Assembly: GCF_001040845.1 (NCBI RefSeq)
Contig: NZ_CP011941.1
Location: 825,744-889,743, forward strand
DNA from: Synechococcus sp. WH 8020
GTDB lineage: Bacteria; Cyanobacteriota; Cyanobacteriia; PCC-6307; Cyanobiaceae
Direction: 5' to 3'
Length of the DNA stretch: 64,000 bases
Below the pieces are notes generated by a model. It was not told the origin of the DNA. It searched no databases and saw only the letters and a program-made list of their open reading frames with translations. This document shows, one piece after another, positions 37,341-44,565 of this stretch. Every line of letters begins with the position of its first letter. Positions within the stretch are counted from its first letter, which is position 1. Position numbers and translations under genes: made by a program.

Positions 37341-38060
37341 ATGATCTGGGGTAGAGCGCTCAACAACCGCGATCGACAACCGGAAGTGATGGATCAACCG
37401 GGCCTCGATCCCAGAGAGCATGCAAAAGCGTTAATGGGTTTGAGACGCATCAATACGATCAGTCGCTGCTCTGCTGGCCTGTATCGGCCCATCGAGTCTC
37501 TAGCGATCACTCAGCCAGCCACACCGCTTCGTGTTCTCGAACTTGCCTGTGGAGGCGGTGATACAGCCATCGACCTTGCCCTGATGGCCAAGCGAAAGGG
37601 TTTGGGACTCGAGATTCATGCCTGTGATCTCAACCCTGAGGCCGTCGAGATTGCTAAGACCAATGCAAGAACAAGAAAGGCTGAAATCACTGTCTTTACT
37701 GCTGATGCTTTGGCAAAGCCAGCGGACCCGATCACTTTTGATGTGGTGTATTGCACGCTGTTCGCGCATCACCTAGATGAGATTGACGTGGTTCGCCTCT
37801 TAGAAGTGATGGCACTACGATCTCGAAAACTCATTCTCGTGGATGACTTAATTCGTAGTCGACTTGGGTTTGCATTGGCCTGGATTGGCACCCGACTCTT
37901 AAGTCGTTCCTGGGTGGTTCATACCGATGGTCCACTGTCTGTACGGGGAGCTTTTCAACCCGATGAAATGATGGGCATCGCCAAGCGAGCAGGTCTGAAA
38001 GGTGCGCAGATCAAACGCTCATGGCCAGAGCGATACCTGTTGAGCTGGACACGGTATTGA
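37341..38060 (+). CDS. SAM-dependent methyltransferase of the type III PKS operon
   Basis: Class I methyltransferase. The SAM site is VLELACGGGDTAIDLAL, followed by CDLNPEAVEIAKTNA and FDVVYCTLFAHHL. The segment before it (RQPEVMDQPGLDPREHAKALMGLRRIN) is typical of methyltransferases found in type III polyketide gene sets, as in SrsB-like systems that methylate phenolic lipids. The first plausible ATG gives MIWGRALNN; the frame opens 13 codons earlier. The stop is one base before the flavoprotein start. It is inferred to methylate the polyketide product. Confidence 0.85.
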   Translation: MIWGRALNNRDRQPEVMDQPGLDPREHAKALMGLRRINTISRCSAGLYRPIESLAITQPATPLRVLELACGGGDTAIDLALMAKRKGLGLEIHACDLNPEAVEIAKTNARTRKAEITVFTADALAKPADPITFDVVYCTLFAHHLDEIDVVRLLEVMALRSRKLILVDDLIRSRLGFALAWIGTRLLSRSWVVHTDGPLSVRGAFQPDEMMGIAKRAGLKGAQIKRSWPERYLLSWTRY

Positions 38061-38061
38061 G

Positions 38062-39222
38062 ATGCAAACGTTGTGGGATGTCTTGATTATTGGAGGAGGC
38101 CCAGCCGGAGGTCTTGCAGCTTTGGATTGTGCGAAACATGGATTGCGCGTTTTGCTCGTTGAACAACGGTTATTTCCGCGCTGGAAGGTCTGTGGATGCT
38201 GCTTCAACAATCAGGCTCAAGCGATTCTGAACTCGCGAGGTCAGAACAACTTGATTGTGGATAGCGGTGGACAGGCACTAAGAAGCTTGCGCCTTGGTCT
38301 GCGTGAACGGGAAACAACGTTAGCCCTACCCAACGGGTATGCCCTGTCCCGTGAACGATTCGATCAAGCCCTGATCCATGCTGCAATCCAAGCTGGAGCA
38401 ACAGCTCGCTTTCACGTTACGGCCCAAGTTGAAGCCGTATCCCCTGAGTACAGACGTGTGCGCCTAAAAGATCATCAAAGTGGAGCTACCAGCCATGCCA
38501 AAGCGCGCGTTGTGCTGGTGGCAGCTGGTCTGACCCAACGCTGCCTTCCCAAACATGAAGCAGGACTAAGCGACATTCACCAGCAATCAAGACATGGTGC
38601 TGGATGCGTCGTGTTTGATGACAGCCATCACTACCCGGTAGGAGCCATTCATATGGCTATTGGTGATAGGGGCTACGTGGGATTGGTTCGAAGGGAGGAC
38701 GGATTGCTCAACCTGGCAGGAGCCTTTGATCGTGAGGCGCTATCCCAAGGAAAAGGAGCCATTGATGCTGCTCAACACGTATTAAATCAGGCAGGATTTC
38801 CGGTACCTGAAGCAGTTCAACAAGGCCAACGCTGGCAACGCACTGCAGCGCTTAGCCGGAGCACGGGTGTGGTGGCAGGTGAACGCTTTCTAGTGATGGG
38901 CGATGCCGCGGGATATGTCGAACCCTTCACCGGTGAAGGAATGGCCTGGGCGCTAACAGCGGGGGCTGCTGCTACACCGTTCGTTCTGAAAGGAGTGGAA
39001 CGATGGACTGAGGATTTGGAAACGCACTGGAAGAGCACGCTTCAGCTGACGATCGGCAGGCGTCAAATGGTCTGTCGGGCCCTGTCTTCGGTGTTAAAAC
39101 GCCCAAGGCCCACAGCTTTGTTATTTGAGCTCGTGAATCGATGGCCCGCCGTGGCTGAACAGATCATCTCCAGCCTGAACGAGGCCAAGCTGCCATCGCC
39201 CAAAGGTGAGCCATGCCTTTGA
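38062..39222 (+). CDS. FAD-dependent oxidoreductase of the type III PKS operon
   Basis: Flavoprotein of the geranylgeranyl reductase/aromatic hydroxylase-like superfamily. The FAD Rossmann motif is DVLIIGGGPAGGLAALDCA with VLLVEQ at the second strand end, and the GD motif is VMGDAAGYVEPFTGEGMAWALTAG. CGCCFNNQA near residue 45 is Cys-rich. In comparable polyketide operons such a flavoprotein hydroxylates or reduces the resorcinol/quinone product. The end overlaps the PKS start by 10 bases, indicating translational coupling. Confidence 0.88.
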   Translation: MQTLWDVLIIGGGPAGGLAALDCAKHGLRVLLVEQRLFPRWKVCGCCFNNQAQAILNSRGQNNLIVDSGGQALRSLRLGLRERETTLALPNGYALSRERFDQALIHAAIQAGATARFHVTAQVEAVSPEYRRVRLKDHQSGATSHAKARVVLVAAGLTQRCLPKHEAGLSDIHQQSRHGAGCVVFDDSHHYPVGAIHMAIGDRGYVGLVRREDGLLNLAGAFDREALSQGKGAIDAAQHVLNQAGFPVPEAVQQGQRWQRTAALSRSTGVVAGERFLVMGDAAGYVEPFTGEGMAWALTAGAAATPFVLKGVERWTEDLETHWKSTLQLTIGRRQMVCRALSSVLKRPRPTALLFELVNRWPAVAEQIISSLNEAKLPSPKGEPCL

Positions 39223-40307
39223 GTGTTCGTGGGCTCGGTACCGCAATACCCGAGCAAACCGTCAATCAAACAGAATCAACAACACTGTCTCAATGGGTCA
39301 GTGCCGACAGTGAAAAACAAGCGTCGCTCGTACGACGCATTCAAAGGCGCTCGCAAGTCCAAACCAGAGGCAGTGTTTTATTAACTGGTGATGCAAAGCA
39401 GGCAATTCATCAACGCTTGCCGTTTTACGGGGATGAGAGCCCCAGCACGGCAACACGGATGGAAGCGTATCGACTGCATGCCACGTCATTGGCGCTGAAA
39501 GCAAGCAAACAGGCACTAGCAGAGTCGAAAATCTCTGCTCATACCATCACGCATCTGATCACAATCAGTTGTACAGGTTTTCATGCTCCTGGTGTTGATT
39601 GTGATCTGATTGATCAACTTCACTTACCACTAAATACACAACGCACGCATGTGGGATTTATGGGATGTCATGCGGCATTAAATGGTTTACGCGTTGCTCA
39701 TGCTTTTATAGAAGCAGATCCCAAAGCTGTTGTTCTGCTTTGTGCTGTTGAACTATGCAGTCTGCATTTGCAATACGGCTGGAATCCTGAACAGGTCGTG
39801 GCCAATACTTTGTTTGCAGATGGTGCTGCTGCAGCGGTCGCGACGTATTCTGAGAGGGTCACCCATGAGCCAAGTTCAAGCGGATTGTGTCTACAGGCCT
39901 CCGGGTCCACAGTGATTCCAGAGACCAGAGAATTAATGCATTGGCAGATTGGAAATCAAGGTTTCTCGATGGGCTTATCCCCTAAAGTTCCTGAAGCAAT
40001 TGCCAACACATTGCAACCATGGCTATGTGAATGGCTGGATGCCCGTGGCACAGATCTCAAGAACATTCAACATTGGGCCATTCATCCAGGAGGTCCAAGA
40101 ATTCTTCAAGCATGCGCTGAAGCCTTATCACTGAGTGAAGACCAAGTAGCTGTTTCAAGACATGTCCTGAGTCACTACGGAAACATGTCGTCTGCAACCA
40201 TTTTGTTTGTTCTTAAGCATATGCGCCAGCACCATTGTCATGGACCCTGTGTTGCACTTGCCTTCGGGCCGGGGTTATGTGCAGAAGTTGCTTTGATATC
40301 CCTATAG
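39213..40307 (+). CDS. Type III polyketide synthase (chalcone/stilbene synthase family)
   Basis: Homodimeric ketosynthase that extends an acyl-CoA starter with malonyl-CoA and cyclises the chain without an acyl carrier protein. The catalytic triad is visible: Cys152 in GFMGCHAALNGL, His291 in WAIHPGGPRIL and Asn324 in SHYGNMSSATI. The thiolase-fold segments LITISCTGFHAPGVDCDLI and NTLFADGAAAAV match the bacterial branch. Grouping with a methyltransferase and a flavoprotein resembles srsABC of Streptomyces, which makes alkylresorcinol-derived phenolic lipids; a similar alkyl-quinone or pyrone product is inferred. The starter unit is unknown. Confidence 0.94.
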   Translation: MPLSVRGLGTAIPEQTVNQTESTTLSQWVSADSEKQASLVRRIQRRSQVQTRGSVLLTGDAKQAIHQRLPFYGDESPSTATRMEAYRLHATSLALKASKQALAESKISAHTITHLITISCTGFHAPGVDCDLIDQLHLPLNTQRTHVGFMGCHAALNGLRVAHAFIEADPKAVVLLCAVELCSLHLQYGWNPEQVVANTLFADGAAAAVATYSERVTHEPSSSGLCLQASGSTVIPETRELMHWQIGNQGFSMGLSPKVPEAIANTLQPWLCEWLDARGTDLKNIQHWAIHPGGPRILQACAEALSLSEDQVAVSRHVLSHYGNMSSATILFVLKHMRQHHCHGPCVALAFGPGLCAEVALISL

Positions 40308-40403
40308 GTGCAATCAACTATCGATGAGTTGCCAGTTTTAACGATCAAGATTTCAAAGGAAGCCAGCACTTATGATCAAGAGAGTGTTACCGGTGGGATC
40401 GAG

Positions 40404-40901
40404 ATGAAACGAGTTTATTTAGGGGTTTTAATGGCACTATTTTTTGCCATTCTCTCTCTACCTGTGAATGCTCAGCAAGCCGCAACCATCATTGAGCAAC
40501 CATTGAGTCCGTCCACTCGCCCCAAGATTGCCATTTATCGATCTGAGAGTTGTGGGTGCTGCACGAAATGGGGTGAGTACATAGAAGCTGAAGGCTTCCC
40601 AATCCAAGACAAGGTGGTGAAGGATATGGATGCTTTCAAACAAGCCAACGGCATCACGCCAGAGCTGGCGTCTTGCCACACTGCAGTTGTGGAGGGATAC
40701 GTTGTGGAGGGGCATGTTCCTGCAGCATCCATCAACAAAATGTTGGACGAACGTCCAGACATCAGAGGTCTCACAGCTCCAGGAATGCCCATGGGATCTC
40801 CTGGGATGGAAACTGCAGGGATCAAAGCTGAAGCATTTGATGTCCTTGCCATCGCGAACGATGGAACGACCACAATCTATGATCAAATCAGGCCTAAGTG
40901 A
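40404..40901 (+). CDS. Secreted DUF411 protein
   Basis: A signal peptide (MKRVYLGVLMALFFAILSLPVNA) precedes a DUF411 domain. The CGCC motif in YRSESCGCCTKWGEYIEAEGF and the later ASCHTAVVEGYVVEGHVPA carry Cys and His residues that could bind metal; DUF411 genes in proteobacteria often lie near copper-resistance genes. I placed the start at the ATG before the signal peptide, since the frame extends 32 codons upstream directly from the PKS stop. It may be the fourth gene of the polyketide operon. Copper binding is inferred. Confidence 0.85.
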   Translation: MKRVYLGVLMALFFAILSLPVNAQQAATIIEQPLSPSTRPKIAIYRSESCGCCTKWGEYIEAEGFPIQDKVVKDMDAFKQANGITPELASCHTAVVEGYVVEGHVPAASINKMLDERPDIRGLTAPGMPMGSPGMETAGIKAEAFDVLAIANDGTTTIYDQIRPK

Positions 40902-41572
40902 ACGCCTCTCTGCTGATTTGTGAAACACTAAGCTTCACGAATAGCAAGGTTGCGCATCAGCAGACCCCAAACACTGGGTTACCCGCTGTTGGCGACGCAT
41001 GCTCGCCAACACGGCCGGCCGATGGCGTAGGCGCATCACCTAGTAGCGGATGTCTGCACCTTCAAATTTGAGTTTGGCATCGATTTCGCTATGGGGCGTC
41101 ATATCATCCAGAGGGAGGATCGCAGTGCCAAAGCGCTCAAACTTGCACTGTTCCCAAGGGAGGGCGGTCAGTATCGCTACTGTCACGACGCGGTGATCAC
41201 TGGATATACGCCTTAGCTCATCACAACTAATGTGAAAGAATTACATCCAACAAGTGGTCAGAGAAGCACTCCTATCATCAGAGCTGTAGCGATACCAACA
41301 TGCTGAATCAGCATATTGAATAAGAACTGGATGAAGGGGTGTCACGAAGAAGAATCTGTACTGTCATGAAATAAGAAAATTTGAAGGATCTCATGGCAGA
41401 ATCACTCCAAGCATTGACCCTAAAAAGCGTGGACAGGCATCAAAATCCAAGCCGTGAGCTCAAAGCTTGTCCATCCATGTGAATTGTCAGACATTCCGAA
41501 CAAAATAAATCTGAAATATCCAGGCAATGCCCGGGTTGATGCACTAAAAAGAAGACATCTGATCGCTTCCAA
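40902..41572. other. Mostly noncoding stretch with a GC-rich hairpin
   Basis: About 670 bases. A perfect inverted repeat, GTTGGCGA (40988-40995) and TCGCCAAC (41003-41010) around a seven-base loop, is followed by a GGCCGGCC patch; no T-run follows on either strand. The short frame at 41040-41186 is listed separately. A 15-base dyad (ATGCTGA-A-TCAGCAT) sits at 41300-41314. I see no other gene. Confidence 0.5.
41040..41186 (-). CDS. Possible 48-residue protein or gene remnant
   Basis: A GTG-started minus-strand frame reads TVAILTALPWEQCKFERFGTA and then ILPLDDMTPHSEIDAKLK, ending GADIRY. The sequence is protein-like, and its composition is less AT-rich than the flanks. The frame stays open for about 14 codons upstream without an ATG. 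I recognise no family. It could be a small gene or the surviving C-terminus of a larger one. Confidence 0.3.
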   Translation of the reverse strand: MTVAILTALPWEQCKFERFGTAILPLDDMTPHSEIDAKLKFEGADIRY

Positions 41573-41953
41573 GTGTCCACAAAGCAAGAGGCTCATACAA
41601 TTATCAAGGGCTGCCTTGAGACCAACAATGCTTGGGTTGAAACCTTTAATGAACTCGGTTGCGTGCTGGCATTCGACATTGACCCGATGCTTGAAGGGAC
41701 CGTTACAGTGGACTTCATCGTTAAAGATCTCTGGGACAAAGGCATAAAGGCCACTCAAGATGAAGTGGTTAAAAGTATTTGCAGCTATGCGATTGAAAAT
41801 AATTATGTTTGGTCTGTTGAAACTATTTTTGACAACTACGACTATACAGCTAAAACCCTCGAGAATCTTGGTGAAGACAGCAAAGCCCTGTTGACTGATA
41901 TGGCCGATGATTCGGACAATGAAGCCTTTAAAGCCATGGCAAAAGGTGGCTAA
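41573..41953 (+). CDS. Hypothetical acidic protein
   Basis: A 126-codon frame starting with GTG encodes a soluble, acidic protein with helix-like segments (KQEAHTIIKGCLETNNAWVETFNEL, TQDEVVKSICSYAIENNYVW) and an Asp-rich C-terminus (TDMADDSDNEAFKAMAKGG). There is no membrane segment and no motif that I recognise. Codon use is similar to flanking genes. It lies among several unrelated small genes, typical of an accessory region. Confidence 0.5.
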   Translation: MSTKQEAHTIIKGCLETNNAWVETFNELGCVLAFDIDPMLEGTVTVDFIVKDLWDKGIKATQDEVVKSICSYAIENNYVWSVETIFDNYDYTAKTLENLGEDSKALLTDMADDSDNEAFKAMAKGG

Positions 41954-42139
41954 TGGATGAACCACGGCCTGCTAGAAGATTTGAGCCACTATCAATTAAA
42001 ATTAAAGCCGACAACCATTAACAAATTTAATTTAACCCGCCAATGACTAGAGCTGAATAAACGATAACCAAGATTTACCATCGCCCTACAGAAAAACCAG
42101 TGTTGGCTTTCGTAAAATTTCACAGGCCACATTGACAAC

Positions 42140-42265
42140 ATGCAACGTCTCCTACATCTCATTCAGCGACTGACAGGAAAAAAGCAGAAGCCCCCGCTTC
42201 ACACACCTGAAGAGTTGGAGTGCTTCAAAAGGGATGCCATCGAGAATCGGGGCAAACACTACTGA
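42140..42265 (+). CDS. Small basic protein, coupled to the next gene
   Basis: A 41-codon ATG frame encodes a basic peptide (MQRLLHLIQRLTGKK, then HTPEELECFKRDAIENRGKHY). Its TGA overlaps the ATG of the following frame (TGATG), an arrangement typical of translational coupling. No family was recognised. The coupling is the main argument that both frames are real. Confidence 0.4.
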   Translation: MQRLLHLIQRLTGKKQKPPLHTPEELECFKRDAIENRGKHY

Positions 42266-42462
42266 TGCAAGGCGCATTTGAGTTAGGGCTGATTGCCATC
42301 CTTGTTCTCGGACTTCAAGTTTGCTGGGTCAGCACAGTGCTTTTGAATCGACCACGAAGCCCATACGCTCCAATGCACTCCATAACAAGCGCAATGCTCT
42401 GGAGAGGATCTTTGGAACATGCTGATCACTCCAACACGTCCATCATTAAGTCCCTGCTTTGA
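42265..42462 (+). CDS. Small single-span membrane protein
   Basis: Starting at the coupled ATG, the 65 residues begin MQGAFELGLIAILVLGLQVCWVSTVLLNRP, one clear membrane helix, and end in a Ser/His-rich tail. A start 15 codons upstream is also in frame but would erase the coupling. Function is unknown. The pair may form a small membrane-associated unit. Confidence 0.4.
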   Translation: MQGAFELGLIAILVLGLQVCWVSTVLLNRPRSPYAPMHSITSAMLWRGSLEHADHSNTSIIKSLL

Positions 42463-42487
42463 TCACACCTGGATCAGATCAATTCCC

Positions 42488-42781
42488 CTAGAAGTAGAGA
42501 AGACTTGACCGGCACAGACGGAGCGCCTCCCGAGCCGAATTCAACGATGCCTTGTTGGGTGCGATCAAACCTTCTGGAACCACAAGTGCGTCATTAGGAT
42601 CAAGGTGCACCCGACCAGAGAACCAAGATCCACCCCCAGGAACCGATGCGCGGCAAACCTGATTCTGTTCACTATCCAACTTGCGTTCAATCACCCAACC
42701 ATCCACGCGATCAAGGATCTGAAAACGCTGCGCCAATGCTGCTGTTCCAATTAGAGAAAGCAATAGCAAGGTGTGCTTCAT
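42488..42781 (-). CDS. Small secreted hypothetical protein
   Basis: The 97-residue product starts with a short signal peptide (MKHTLLLLSLIGTAALA) followed by a soluble domain with two Cys residues (QVCRASVPGGGSWFSG, LRLCRSSLLYF) that could form a disulfide. The segment FQILDRVDGWVIERKLD reads like a beta-hairpin. It is convergent with the small membrane gene, 25 bases apart. No family was recognised. Confidence 0.5.
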   Translation of the reverse strand: MKHTLLLLSLIGTAALAQRFQILDRVDGWVIERKLDSEQNQVCRASVPGGGSWFSGRVHLDPNDALVVPEGLIAPNKASLNSAREALRLCRSSLLYF

Positions 42782-42912
42782 CAGTTCAGTTTGCCAAAGT
42801 CAGTCAATCGTGCCCGTTCTACTCAGTGACTAGAAGTTGAGTTGATATACAAGTTTGACACCCAGTCGAGAGGTTAATGCAACCTTGAGAGAATCTATTC
42901 GTGATCGATAGA

Positions 42913-44445
42913 TCAATGCCTGGAGGTCATTGCATGAAGAGCAACACGGTTGATCTTACCCACAGAATTCAGAGGAAGAGAGGGAAGGACCTGCAAAACT
43001 TCAGGAGCCTTGTAGCCAACCCGCTCACGGGCAAAAGAAATCAGCTCTGGAACTGAAGGGGCATCAAATCCAGATTTGAAAGACACATAAGCGTGCACAT
43101 TTTGTCCATGCACGGAATCTTCAATTCCGATCACTCCTGCCTGGTCTACGGCGGGGTGCTCCATCAAAGCTTCCTCTACATCTTGGGGACAAATATTGGA
43201 TCCGTCGTGAACGATGATTTGTTTTCTGCGACCGCAAAACCAGAAATAGCCATCATCATCAAGACGCATGGCGTCACCGGTGTTAAACCACCCCTCCTGC
43301 AAGGACTCCGCTGTAGCAGAAGGATTATTCCAATATCCGACCGTCAAAGTGGGGGACTTCACCCAGAGAACACCTTCCTCGCCAAAACTCAGCTCTCGTC
43401 CGTCGGATGAGCGGATGCAGCCTTCAAAACCAGGACACATTTGTCCTACAGAACCAAGCCGATTTTCACCTTCAATCGGGGAGAGGCTTGCAAAGCCAAT
43501 CTCACTCATGCCATAGCACTCATCAATACGCTGTCCGGTGGCATTCTCAAACTCAACATGCAACTGATGATTCACTTTGTCTCCACCACTGATGCAAAGG
43601 CGAACCGATGAAAAATCACTGCGTTGTAGACGTTCATCGCGCACAAGGCTGAACAACGTGACAGGTAAGGCCATCAAGACCTGCGGGTGGTGCTGCCGAA
43701 GCAACATTTCCAGGGATGTACAGCTGAGATTGTTAGGCACCAGAACAGAGGCCCCACGGCACAGTGCAGACAAAGAAAACGTTGATGAGGCGATATGGGA
43801 TAGAGAACCGCCAGCAAGAAATTGCTCACCAGGCTTTAAGGCGGTGGCATCGAGCAGAGAAGAAAACATCCAGCCCAAGCTTTGCCGTGTATGAGTGACA
43901 CCCTTCGGTTTCCCTGTGCTTCCTGAAGTGAAGAATAAAAAGCAAGGTTGATCAGATTTATGCTCTGTTTGGGATAGGGCAAGCTCTCCAAAGTCTTGGC
44001 TCAGCTCGGAGGTGAATCCATCGTCATTAGCCGTGATGCAGCCAAGATCGCAGACACTTGAAACATTGCTGGCATCAACATCAGTCTGACGTTCGCAGTG
44101 ATGCAACAGGCATCTGGCAGCGCTGACCTCAAGAGCATGGTTGATTTCGGGAACGGTATAGCGATAGTTCAGTGGCGTTAACACAAGCCCACAGCGCAAG
44201 CCAGCTAAATAATGAATCAACACCTCCAAACTATTAGGCATGAGTGAGGCAATTCGGTCGCCAGGGCGAAGACCGATGCTCAGGTAATGCTTCGCAAGTG
44301 CATTGCACGACTGTTCAAGTTCAGCCCAACTCATGCTGCCGTTTAGATCATGCAGAGCCACTGCGCCTGGATCTCGGCTCAAAGCTGATCGGAGCGGATC
44401 GTTCAGTTCGACTGGTTTAGCAAGGAATCGACCGGAAACCTGCAA
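42913..44445 (-). CDS. Acyl-CoA synthetase / AMP-dependent ligase
   Basis: Adenylate-forming enzyme that activates a carboxylic acid to acyl-AMP and probably acyl-CoA. The nucleotide loop is CFLFFTSGSTGKPKGVTHT, with ECYGMSEIGF, the hinge region GYFWFCGRRKQIIVHDGSNICPQDVEEAL and the C-terminal catalytic Lys in LPLNSVGKINRVAL. The domain order and 510-residue size are normal. It lies about 2.6 kb from the polyketide synthase, on the other strand, and could supply its starter unit, but this is only a suggestion. The acyl specificity was not determined. Confidence 0.9.
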   Translation of the reverse strand: MQVSGRFLAKPVELNDPLRSALSRDPGAVALHDLNGSMSWAELEQSCNALAKHYLSIGLRPGDRIASLMPNSLEVLIHYLAGLRCGLVLTPLNYRYTVPEINHALEVSAARCLLHHCERQTDVDASNVSSVCDLGCITANDDGFTSELSQDFGELALSQTEHKSDQPCFLFFTSGSTGKPKGVTHTRQSLGWMFSSLLDATALKPGEQFLAGGSLSHIASSTFSLSALCRGASVLVPNNLSCTSLEMLLRQHHPQVLMALPVTLFSLVRDERLQRSDFSSVRLCISGGDKVNHQLHVEFENATGQRIDECYGMSEIGFASLSPIEGENRLGSVGQMCPGFEGCIRSSDGRELSFGEEGVLWVKSPTLTVGYWNNPSATAESLQEGWFNTGDAMRLDDDGYFWFCGRRKQIIVHDGSNICPQDVEEALMEHPAVDQAGVIGIEDSVHGQNVHAYVSFKSGFDAPSVPELISFARERVGYKAPEVLQVLPSLPLNSVGKINRVALHAMTSRH

Positions 44446-44565
44446 GGCAACAACTCAATTTCTTCCTTTGATAGCACGCATCAAGCGATCGAATTCTGTA
44501 ATGACCTGCCTGCAAAGCCACATTCAGAACACACTGGAAGAGTCCACCTCTGCCATCCAAAATCT

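Noticed and set aside
41300-41314. 15-base dyad as an operator
   Set aside because: Short, with no gene start close enough to give it meaning.
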